Of a stretch of DNA of 38,666 nucleotides, positions 22,670 through 32,814 are shown piece after piece. How positions within the stretch are numbered: position 1 is the stretch's first letter; each line of letters opens with the position of its first letter. The notes beneath the pieces are model-generated. The model was not told the origin of the DNA. It did no database searches and saw only the letters and a list, made by a program, of their open reading frames with translations. Made by a program: the position numbers and the translations under genes. The DNA lies in the NCBI GenBank assembly GCA_029747585.1, contig JAPEVF010000427.1:1-38666 (forward strand), in the 5' to 3' direction. The stretch comes from Pleurotus djamor (taxonomy: Eukaryota; Basidiomycota; Agaricomycetes; Agaricales; Pleurotaceae).

Positions 22670-25600
22670 TCCGCTGCACTGTCAGTGCTACTGTCGGTGA
22701 GAAGAAAGAATGAGTACTTTGTGCTTGACCGAATGGCATGGGACGCATGATCCTCCTGGAGGGTTTCCTTCGTGTTTCGTCGCTCGATCTTTCTAGCCAA
22801 TTACCTCACGATGACTGGGAGGCGGCATGGGCAGCTGCCATCGTTCCATTGCAAGTGCTGAGGAAAGGTGAATCGAAATAACAGCTGAGATGTTCCCAGG
22901 AAATTCTCGGAACGTTGCTCGACCAAACGCNAAAAAAAGAAAACTCAAAGTTTGATTGTGGGTGACTGTGGGAAGATAGATTCACACGATCAGTAGAATG
23001 TCAGAATAGGGGAGGAACAATGGCGCGCTCACGTGAGCTCTGAGCGGCACAACACATACAAATAGCCCAATATGGTCAGAACACTCGATCGTGTTGCGCC
23101 ACAACCTCCACCATCATCACCATCAACTTCAATGTCGTCTAACGCTATGTAAGTTGGCTTCTGATAACTTCATATGAGTTATTCATGACATCTCTACAGT
23201 CCCGAAACCCCAAATGGTCATCATCGACCACGGCTGCCGTACGTCGTGTAATGTATGCTTAATTTAACTGTGTAAGCTGACTTGAAGCCGATGAATAGAA
23301 AACAGACCCCTCGCACTGTTCGTAGCAACGCAGGTACTGCTGGGATCACACACGTACGCCCTGAGATTGCTGCCGAGATGGACGGAGAGGTGTCCATCGT
23401 TCCGTTGGCGAGCTTTATCGAGGCCTACCTTCCGGACAAACCAGACGACAAGGTCGTCGACGGATTCGTTACTCAAGCTGTCAAATCACACCTCATGCAC
23501 CGCACTGGAAAGAAGCTTCGTTTCGCCAAGTTCATGACTACGCCTACTGCGGGGAAGGGGTTAGAAGATGAACTCTATGCACCGCTCGAGGACATTGGCA
23601 AAGCCGTCGCTGCGTTCAGGTGGCGCGGTCATACACGCAATCAATATGATCTGGTTCCATGTCCCAAGAATGGCATTCGCTCGCAGATCAACGGGTCGAA
23701 CAACAAGATTGATGGGTGCTACAAGAAACGGTCCGACGAGAAGGCCATCAATGCCCATGAAATTGCTGTTGTAATCGAAGAGAAATTGGACCCCAAGCTC
23801 ACGATTCAAGTATGTAGTCTTCATAATCACACTCGTATCTGCTTCTCATCGATGCATCTATTGCAGAACAACTTGCAAGCTGCGTCGGCCAATGTCCAAA
23901 TTATGAATGACGATCCCCGTCGAATGTTTTCCTTCTCAGTAAGTTTTCACAGCCTTTCCTTCTCCTTCTCAATGCGGCTGCTCACCTGCTACATGCAGAT
24001 GACTATTGTTCGAGATCAAGTATCCTTGTGGTACTACTCAAGATCCCATACCGCCGTATCGGAGCCGTTCAGTTTCGTTGAAGTACGTCGTTCGACATGT
24101 GCGTATGATCCCTCACTAACTTTCCTCTAGAATCCGAAGATGTTCATCAAAGTCTTGATGTCTTTCCAGTTTGCATCCGAAGAAGAGCTTGGGTTCGATC
24201 CACTTGTGGAGCGCCAGGCTGATGGGACGTATATCTTCGAAATCCGTCAGGGAAAGGGTCCTCCGCGACGCTTTCGCACCGTCCGAGTTTTGTCGGAATA
24301 CCGCTCGAACAACATTACCGGACGGATGTCTCGCATCTGGCTCGTTCGGGAGATCAACGGGGACAACCTTGACACGGGCAAGGAGTACGTGTTGAAGGAT
24401 GTCTGGTTGGAGGCCACGGCTGCGACCGAGCGAGCAATCCAGACCGCGATCTTTACTGATTTCGAGGACTTCGTCAAGGGACCTCGTTCAGCAGAGCAAG
24501 AGGCAGTATACACTGCGTTCCAGAACGCAAGCAAATACAAAATGCGTATCAGTGACCTGGCGAAGGACGACAAATTCAAGGATTACTTCATGACCATCAT
24601 CGCTGATGACGTTTGTGGTGAATCCAAGGCACTCGCTGCAGATGCGAAGGCGAAACGTGGTCTCTTCGACACGCCCGTGGTCTCATCGACACCGACGGCG
24701 TCGACGTCGAGCAAGAAGAGCAGTCAACGGCAACCTTCGGGAACTCCGCGCCCTATGACTACTGTGACGAATCACGTACCCACCCAACATCGGACGTACG
24801 TTCCTCGTCAACACTATCGGGTCGTTTTCGAAGAGTTCTGTACCACTGTTGGCGATCTCGAGACCATGGGAGAGGTGGCATCGGTTCTCGAACACGCTGT
24901 TACTGGTAAGGCTGCTCATCCTCTTCTTTTGCATATTGACGCTGATTTCCACACCTAGCTCTTCGCGTGATGTTTTGTGCGGGATGGGTGCATCGCGACA
25001 TTAGCTCGGGCAATGTCCTCGCGTTCAAACGCGAAGGATCGATGCTGGGAAAGGTGTCTGACCTCGAGTATGCGAGAAGATACCCACCTGATGCAACCTA
25101 TCAAGCAGCTGCCGATCCAAAAACGGTGAGCTCTGACTTTCCCTATACACCTCTCTATCATCTTTCTCATCTCGCATAGGGGACTCCATATTTCATGCCC
25201 CACGAGATCCTTGAATCCTGTTTCCTCCATAATGCGGCCCGTGTTGTCAAAGTCGAACCAGTTCGAAATTTTGACGGCCTTTTCGCCAATCTGAAACCCA
25301 CTAAAAGCACACATCCTCGACCCGTACAATCCAGCCCTATCTTTAACTTTCAGCACGATCTCGAATCCATATGGTGGATCTTTCTTTGGACAGCAACGAG
25401 GCGAGTTTCACACGAACCTTCCCGTAACAAGTTCAGCCCGGTCTTCGTCAACAGCATCCTCCATGTCACCAAAGAACGGGCAACGTGCTTCCGACAGGAG
25501 ATCCAGCAAACTCTTGAGGAAACCCTTGCTCCCTCGTTACAAGGTCTCTCCGAAGCACTTGACAACCTGCGATCCGTTCAAGTCACATTTTATCAAGATC

Positions 25601-26076
25601 GCGAGGCTGACAATAAACTCGAGTCTCCATCATCTTACACCGAAGTCCACGACCTGTTCTCTGCCTTCTTCCGAATGATCATTTCGCAACCCGAGCCCTG
25701 GGCCTCTACTCTTTTGATTGCCCCTGACAAGGACGACATCGGGAGTGACATTGGGCAACCACAGCGCGTGAAGCCTCCCCGAGTCTCAAAGAAACGAACT
25801 CGGGATGAATCCTCGCAGGCCGAAGCAGGCCCGTCGACACGTGATGCAGTCGATGCACCTTCGCCCAAGAGGCTTTCACGTCAACGCACAGCGAAGAATG
25901 ACATGCCGCCGCCAAGCGGACCTGTTACCCGCTCATCGATCAAAGGAAGCACATCTGCCAAAGGGTCTATCAAACGGAACACATCTGCCAAAGGGAGCTC
26001 TTCCAAAGCAAAGCGACCTGCGAAGGCGTCGCCAGTGAGACAATCTAGCAGGGGTAAATCCAAGAGCAGGGCATGA
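22670..26076 (+). repeat. FunK1 segmental repeat, copy B
   Basis: It covers about 460 bp upstream plus the whole FunK1 coding region. It is inverted relative to copy A (1-1284) and to copy C (32815-35935). Similarity to C ends at the stop codons, because the 3' flanks differ. One ambiguous base lies at 22931. Identity looks well above 90 percent by eye but was not computed. Confidence 0.8.
23132..26076 (+). CDS. FunK1-family protein kinase, complete
   Basis: A full-length fungal FunK1 kinase, about 800 residues. ATG 23132 gives MSSNA, splicing to IPETPNGHHRPRLP and then the large exon from about 23285 (the second intron's ends are uncertain). Later splices keep frame: KLTIQ|NNLQAASANV, MFSFS|MTIVRDQV, FSFVE|NPKMFIKV, EHAVT|ALRVMF and ADPKT|GTPYFMPHEIL. 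The catalytic loop is WVHRDISSGNVLAF (HRD Asp and Asn present). The metal-binding DFG position reads SDLEYAR, a variant of the FunK1 pattern. FNFQHDLESIWWIFLW is a conserved C-lobe block. The C-terminal tail is long, basic and Ser-rich, with a nuclear-signal-like KKRTR and two copies of TSAKG, which suggests nuclear location. FunK1 targets are unknown. All frames are open, so it is probably functional; it is almost identical to the 32.8 kb copy. Confidence 0.85.
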
Positions 26077-26364
26077 TCGTGTGGTCCTCCAGACTTCTAT
26101 CTATCTTTGTATAATTAGCCACACCATACTTGACCCATACATCCATTCATCGTGCATATTTCAACACATTTCCGGGAACCCATAAGTTACTTTCAATATG
26201 TACTTTTCCAGCAAAATGGAATTCAAGGTTGTTACGGATATGCTCAGCTCGTTGGGCTTTATTTCGCACTTCACACTGCTCGAGGTCTCGTTGATCGATC
26301 TACCATGCATCATGAACGCAGTCAGGGAGGAAGGAATCCGTTTGAACTCTAAGATCCTTGAAAG
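26077..26364. other. 3' flank of the FunK1 gene
   Basis: Follows the FunK1 stop and holds its 3' end. No additional gene seen; it leads into the kinase scrap below. Confidence 0.35.
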
Positions 26365-26509
26365 ATCTCTACTTACACCCGATACTTCGATCACCATCAC
26401 TCCCTGTCTCATCCCCGTGTTCAACTTTGAGCACGACCTCGAGTCCGCGTGGTGGATCTTTCAGGTGACAGCAACGATGCGCGTCCCTCACGAAGGTCGT
26501 AGGAAGTGA
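26365..26509 (+). pseudogene. FunK1 kinase fragment
   Basis: A frame here encodes DTSITITPCLIPVFNFEHDL and then ESAWWIFQVTATMRVPHEGR, ending at 26509. This is the C-lobe block FNFxHDLES.WWIF of FunK1 kinases and is closer to the decayed copy at 11.3 kb (DTSAAITNPVPVFNFQHDL) than to the intact neighbours. No catalytic loop precedes it. A possible further C-terminal piece (HLSEHLQQLLADSF, about 26740) follows but is weak. It is an old remnant of a separate FunK1 copy. Confidence 0.6.
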
Positions 26510-27255
26510 GTCTAGAAAACGGCTTGTGCGTCTCAGAAGTTAAGCGCCAGACCCAGGGATAGGCTTGACTACATTCGCTAATTTTAGAGACTTGCCACAA
26601 TAACCATGGACCTAAAGGGCCTCAGAGGATGGGAGAGTATCGGCGAATGCGTCAAAAGGAAGATGTAAAACAAGGCAAAACGGTCTATGGTTTTCTGGGC
26701 GAGTTTACAACCACAAGGCACTCAGCACCCATTGAACACCTTTCTGAGCACCTTCAACAACTTCTGGCAGATTCATTCCGATATTCTTTGATTCCTGCAG
26801 AAGGACAACCCAGCAGTCAGACTCAAGAAAGGACACCGATGTATATCCCGTACCATGGTCCATCATCCCCAATCATCTTGACACTCCCCACGATCTTTGT
26901 CTCTTCGTCAGGATGCTGAGCCAAACCGCCCGTCCTTCAAGAAGGATAACGGGTAGCATGTATGCTAACACATCGAATTTTGATGACAACGAGCCGCTGG
27001 TCATCATCTCGAGGTCCATATATCGGGGTAGAGGGGGTGGTGGGAGGTATCCCGTTACACGCAGAGCTAAGTTGATGATCCCGGTTTGTTCGGTGATGAA
27101 GGGCTCGGGTCCGGTGGTTGACGTGATAATAAGCTGGAAAGTGTGTCAGCCATCTTGATAAAGGGCGAATCATGGGGACGAACTTAACGGCTATTTTTAC
27201 ATAAGAGGGGTGAATATTGAATACTTGAGTCATTTATGAGATCAGGATACCCTAT
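26510..27255. other. Intergenic, possible degraded FunK1 tail only
   Basis: Apart from the weak FunK1-like piece near 26629-26919, I see no supported gene here. Confidence 0.3.
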
Positions 27256-28278
27256 CTAAGACATCATACGCCTGGAAGGCAGGTATGAGATGAGAACTAC
27301 GAGAAGAGGACAAAAACAGTAAACATACATCCAATTTCCCTCGACGCCCAGCCCCATCCGCGCACCCCCTCTGCTTTGCACCTCATTCTCTGGCGCCAAT
27401 TGGTCGGCACTGAAACCCCTCAATCCACATTCCCAAAATCCCGGTGCCCCGCCCATCCTCAACAAGTCCAACCTCTTCAACGCAGTAACCAACTCTACAC
27501 CCTCGATATTACCATACCCTCCACTAGCACTACCCTCTGCACCCGCGTGGAGACCACTTCCGTAATCGTATGACCATTCTGAATAGGCGAGTTTGCATAG
27601 GTTGCACTCCATAACGAACCGCAAAACAGAAAGCCAGCCGTAATCTGGGAGCAATATGCGTGTTCCGAAGGGGAATGTTCATCGTAGCTGATCTGTGACA
27701 AATCCAAGTCATCGATGCGGCCATTCAGGTCGATGTCGGCTCGAGCGGTCACGGGGAGTCCTGGTCCGGTCGTTCTGGCTGACCTTCAGGCGCGTTGTCT
27801 GTGGAGGACTGAAGCTCTCGTGATTACCGTATCCTTGCCGGGTAAAGTATTCTGTCGACGCGTCCCATTCGAGGAGAGTGAATGTACCCCAGCATCGCCC
27901 CACCGTTGAATGCCTCATACCGTATACTGTGCTCCTCGCCAACCTCCTCGCATGAATCCTATCTGACTCTTCTGCATGCCACACCTCCCCATCGCCGCCA
28001 TCTCTGGGGAAGGATGTAGACATCCTAGGTGTTGTAGGGTCAAGCCCGACAAGGAATCCAAGCTTTTGAAACGGTAGTTCGTGGTCCAAATGTTCCTGGA
28101 CGTCATTATCTCGGCCCTTGAGGGCAAGAGATGCGGATTGAAGCGGTAGACCCTGCGGACCAGTGACGTAATGAGACACGTAGTCGAGGTTTAATGAAGC
28201 CGGTATCGTTGACTCAGGTGATAGCAAGGGTGGTAGTAGAGAACAGGTGGGATGGGTGGGAGCTGATAATCGCGGCAC
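27256..28278 (-). pseudogene. Unknown protein gene, probably broken or incompletely resolved
   Basis: Two long minus-strand frames look like parts of one gene. The 5' part (28278 to about 27838) encodes NLDYVSHYVTGPQGLPLQSA, FQKLGFLVGLDPTTPRM and WGTFTLLEWDASTEYFTRQG. A good intron (gtaatc...ggtcag, about 27790-27838) joins it to PGLPVTARADIDLNGRIDDL then SQISYDEHSPSEHA. From about 27655 the likely continuation is in another frame: PDYGWLSVLRFVMECNLC, YSEWSYDYGSGLHAG, then VELVTALKRLDLLRMG and APGFWECGLRGFSADQLAPE. No splice site explains that frame change, so a one-base shift is likely. A last small exon may follow an intron near 27275-27330. No start ATG was found: the 5' frame opens after a possible acceptor (cctctag) near 28279. 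I do not recognise the family. Confidence 0.4.
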
Positions 28279-28612
28279 CTAGAGGCTGGGATGATAGCAA
28301 GGTCGGTGCAATTTGGCGAAAACAATCGGCATCATATTTCTACACGAGCAAGTCTATCAGTAGGCAGCCAAAAGTTGATCATAGAAGAATCACCGAACCA
28401 TTCAGCGCATCCCTCCTCGCGCGTACGCGTCTCTAATATTGTGATTCCCATGGGTAGGACACAGCAGCGACGGCATCTTCTACGCGACCCTTCTTAACGC
28501 GTAGCTTTCAGCAAAATCCAAATAAAGTCTCGTATCACCAAAATTACTGAGGAAGATTCGTCGCCATAGGTGGCGATCGTCCATTGATTGGTCGTGAAAT
28601 TTAAATTAGTCT

Positions 28613-29407
28613 TTGGAAGAGTTTGCAAATTTGGGAAAGGGAAGCGATGGATTTCGAGCAGCCAGTGGTAGCCATACGATCACGACTTCCTCGAGCACTT
28701 CAAAGGGGGAAGATGGCCGACCGGGACTTACTTTTTCTGGATACAAGATCGTTATTGACTGTGAGAAGATACATTCTCACGGTCACTCGGAGTCACCTGT
28801 GGTGAAAGTTGACACCGGGTTTGAACACGACGAGTCGGATCGACGACCAAGCATTTTGGATGAATTTGTTTCGAATCATTCCAGCCGCCGCCTGCTGCCA
28901 GGAGTGCATCTCATCCAGGATCATCCATCAATTCTACACCCATGCAATACCGAAGATGTGCTTGGTTGTTTAGCTTATGGACGAAAGTTGCTCACATGTC
29001 CAAAGTCTCAACTTTTGACGACGGTCTCGGTATGTAGAGTCGGAACTGCTTTGTCGATGCTACAGAAGGCTAGCCCTCTTTCTCGTCACAACGTTCTATT
29101 CCCCAAATTTGTGCTAAAGATGTGCCGCGATCATTTACGACAGGTGCTATGCAAGGAGCATACTTGCTTTCAACGCGTCTGGGACACGGGTTTTCAAGGG
29201 GACACCGAGGCACAGAGCTATTGTTTATGTGCTCAATGCCTAGCGCACTTCGGCTATCCCTCATTGGGCTGGGCTTTAGATGGGCTCAATATCTACGCCT
29301 TGGACTACTGTGAAAGTCGCCCAGTCGGTCTAAAGTTGGCACCTTCTCACTGTCCACCAAACGCTAACGCCTCCAAAGCTGTTGGAAGCCAATTTGCGCT
29401 AAAATGA
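28613..29407 (+). other. Long open frame of unknown nature
   Basis: An uninterrupted 264-codon plus-strand frame, unusual for non-coding DNA of this composition. The first part reads as plausible protein (LTFSGYKIVIDCEKIHSHGH, TGFEHDESDRRPSILDEF). A good donor (gtatgt) at about 29031 hints that coding may end or splice there. The frame begins at a TTG with no upstream in-frame ATG found. The later part is Cys- and His-containing (YCLCAQCLAHFGYPSLGW) without a known motif. I cannot assign a function; it may be an exon of an unresolved gene, a decayed gene or chance. Confidence 0.3.
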
Positions 29408-29533
29408 TTAAAAAGCCATCCGGTGAATGGTAATACCCAGAGTCCTCTCAAAGGTCAGTCTCCGCCTCATCGTTGTAATTGGCGGACGTGTGCTCATATC
29501 ATCTTCAGGCTCTGCTTTTCCACATCTCGCAAG

Positions 29534-32104
29534 ATGAAGTGGTACTTCGCTACGCTCCTTCTGTACACGACCCTCGTGTTGGCCGCGCCTGCGAACGACT
29601 GGAGTAAGCCATGCTTCAATGGCGAATGTGCTTACGATGTCCACCCATCGACCGGTAACTCTGGTGCCATCCGAATGGTATGTCTTTTCACGCAATTTCC
29701 ATTCTATCCTTCTCACCTCGTATCTTCCAGAGCGGCGCAGCGATTACGGACATTACGCCCGCTGCAGGCTGGGTCATCCTGGACTGTGATCCTCATTCCA
29801 TGGAGCAGGAGATTCGGCTCGTATGCTCGACTGCTAACCACGAAGAGGCCGGTTGCAACCACGTTTTCGATAACGGTGGTGCCGAGCATAAAGTAGTCCG
29901 TTTGCCTGAGAGCGTAAGTCACTTCGAGGAATCTCCACACCGTTAACCTAATAAGCGCTCAATTTAGTGCTCCCAAGCCCCCTTCTTGCGCATTTCCAGC
30001 GCGAGAGTCGCTGAAGACCAATCCATCCCTCACCACGCTGCACACAAAATCACCAAGCGTGACGGTGTCAACCCAACCGTTCACATACTCAGTGTTGACA
30101 CCAACTGGGCTGCCTCCGATGTCTCCAAGGTCGGAGCGGTTACTTTCAATTTCATCGGAACCAATACTCCTGATCCGGAAATGATGAACTTGCGTCCCAG
30201 CGCCAGCGCCACCAAACCATCACCTGCAGCGGCGAGCCCTCAGGCCCACGTATCCAAGCGTTCAAGTGACGGCCTCTTCGACTGGTTCTCCAACGCTTTC
30301 AACACGATCAAGGACGCCGTTGTTCATGCTGCTCATACCGTTGCAAACGCGGTAGTCAACACCTACAAAAATGCGGTATCCAGCCTCAAAAGTGTGTTCT
30401 TCGATCTATCCCTCATTCATTACTGACTCATCTGCCACTTTCTCTCTTCGCCCAACAGAGTTGACATCCTTCGAAATCAACCCCGAGTTCGTCAAGGACG
30501 TCAAACTCGACACGGGGGGCCAGATGATCGATGTATTCCACTTGGAGAAAGAACATGCTCCCAACTGTCATTCTGCGGTCGCAGGGGTGCTCACCGTCTC
30601 CGCTGGAGGAACTATTGATGCTCATGTCAAGTTCGGTTTGACCGCCAATGGCTCGGTTATCCCTCCCCAAGTAAGCCCATTCCTTCCTCGTATGTCCACC
30701 TTTATCGACTTGAAAAATTTCCCAGATTGGCAGCTACGCTGTGTACGCAAGTAAGTTTCAAAGCTGTAGATTCTTTATGGCTTGTGATAACCCGTGCCTC
30801 CAGTTGTTGATGGCGATGTCGATGTCTACATCGCAGTTGACGCTACTGTTATCGTATGTGTTCTCTCACCCGGAAAATCGAGTACATCTCAGTTCGATCC
30901 CGCTGTAGGGACATCTCGAAACACCACGCGCCAAAATTATCGAAGTTTCTATCAGTCCCTTACAAATTCCTGGGTGAGTCCTCGTCGCTGTCTTGCGTTC
31001 GTAACATACCCTCACAACGAATCAGAATTATCTCGCTCGGTCCTTACGTCAAACTTGAAGCTCAAGCCGACCTTGATCTCTCTCTTGAGGTTCTCATCAA
31101 CGCCCATCTCAAGTATAAACTGTGAGTTCATGGTACTCGAACTTCGTTTGTCTGTGTGCTGATCTTGATCTTCCAGCGAACAACGTATGTCATGGCTCGC
31201 CTGTCAGCATGCTGTTCACCGCACTCATGCGTCCTAGTCGAATTCTGGTACCCCAAGAAGCTCACAGAGGAAGACCCTGAAGCAAAGAGCGGCTACAAAC
31301 ATTTGAACCTACAACCGGCGCGTACGTTCATCGCATCTCTCTTGTTCTGCCGTTGTGAACACTCGTACCACCTTAGCTGTCACCGTCGAGGCATCCGCAG
31401 AGATTGCCGCTCAAGCTAACATCACTGCGTGAGTTCCCCTAAACGTCGCCTGTTTCCTTTCATCGTGTTTACCAATAATGGCAGGCACTTGATCCCATCG
31501 CTTCACATCGGTTCGCACGATCCTTCTTCTGCTTCAAACTACGCACCAACGTCATGTTTCTAGGGTTGACTGCCTTGGCTGGCGTTGCCTCCGCCAGTGG
31601 TTACATTGAAGTCGATGCTTATGCCAAGCTTGCCTTACAAGGTCATGCTTCCATCCAGGCAGCTAACCATCACCACCGCGAACTCGATTCTGGCCTTGAA
31701 CGTCGCGCTCTGAGCTATGTACCCCCATACCTAGGGGCCAGAGGTCTCCAGGCCGCTGATGAAGTTACCGCCCAATTCTCTGGGTGCCTCGGTATCCATG
31801 CCGGCCTTGTTATCCGTGCTGGAGCACAAGGTACCTTGGGATCACTTCACGGCGAAACACCCACCTGGGAGATCTTCCGTCTCCACAACGAAATTTCTAT
31901 CCTCAACGTACGAAAATCCCGTATTCTTGTTCGTAGACGACGCTGACGATATGACGATAGATCTGCTGGCCACATGCCGGAAAACGTGAAATCTCGTCGG
32001 CACCGAAGACTTCACTTCAAAGGAGAGCCTCCGATAATGGGTTCCAATGCGGTAGCGGCACAAGAAGCCATGCCCAGACAGCCCACACCGATGCCCACGT
32101 GTGA
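29534..32104 (+). CDS. Secreted protein of unknown function with dibasic processing sites
   Basis: A multi-exon gene, about a dozen introns, for a protein of roughly 600 residues. ATG 29534 opens a signal peptide (MKWYFATLLLYTTLVLAAPA) followed by CFNGECAYDV. Splices keeping frame include IRM|SGAAITDITPAAGWVIL, LPES|CSQAPFLRIS, SSLK|KLTSFEINPEF, PPQ|IGSYAVYA, ATVI|GHLETPRAK, QIPG|IISLGPYVKLEAQADL, and SLHI|GLTALAGVASASG across a donor gttcgc. An amphipathic stretch (GLFDWFSNAFNTIKDAVV) follows a Lys-Arg site (VSKRSS). Other dibasic sites are ITKRDG, LERRAL and LQRRAS. The layout resembles large secreted basidiomycete proteins known only as DUF7029/DUF7223-type (name from memory, unsure). The end may instead splice at 32100 and stop near 32160. 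The role is unknown; cell-wall or extracellular function is a guess. Confidence 0.72.
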
Positions 32105-32814
32105 GTAGCTTGACCTTCTTCACTCGGCTTCTATATCCTTAACTTGTCTTTTAGTATGTAAGTCGGGCGTATGGTAGCTCACAAACTATAATAACTGGGA
32201 TTAGCGGGTTGCACTAAGCGGCGCTATGCCTGGCGTCGTACTAGCTCCAAGTACTCCTTGACATCATACCATAATATGTTTCACGTGAATAATCCCGTGT
32301 CAACCGCGCTTTTCTTGCTACGTGTCGCCTCACAGAGTCAACTCAGAGTGGTCGCCCTGGACAGTGGATCAGTTCGGTGCTGCTTCAACGGGGGTGGACT
32401 TGCTTGATCGCCTGGTAACAGGGGCCCATATAGAGTAAAGGACTGGAGGAGGATTCCTCGCTCCCGTCACCCTCTGACTCCATTCAACAATTGCTCGACT
32501 CTGACCTCGAGGCCTTGACAATGAGGTCTCCTAGGCCTCTGAGGCCGATGGCCTGGGGTCGGGGTAGCGGGGAACAGACCATGGCGGCCTTTAAAATTTT
32601 CCTGGTTACGTCCAAGATCGTATCTGGCTGGTCAGATGCAAGAGAAACCTGGGTGTCTGAAACAAATTCGAATTATATAGGACGGTTCCGCTTCTGAAAT
32701 ACATGAATGAGATCCCGAAAATGTGTTGAAAACATGCACGATAGATGGAAATGTAGGTGTAATTGTACAAAAAAGAGAGATATGCACGGAAGATAAACGA
32801 AAAACCAGAGTCCT
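32105..32814. other. Intergenic, convergent 3' ends
   Basis: It lies between the secreted-protein gene and the FunK1 copy C stop codon. A purine/pyrimidine-rich patch with repeated aggcct words occurs at about 32505-32560. No supported gene. Confidence 0.35.

Noticed and set aside
23561..23830. Open frames antisense to FunK1 N-terminal exons, also at 135-404 and 35019-35288
   Set aside because: They recur only because the DNA itself is repeated; the sense strand explains the conservation.
31480..31600. Frameshift in the secreted-protein gene before GLTALAG
   Set aside because: An intron from gttcgc to tttctag joins SLHI to GLTALAG in frame.
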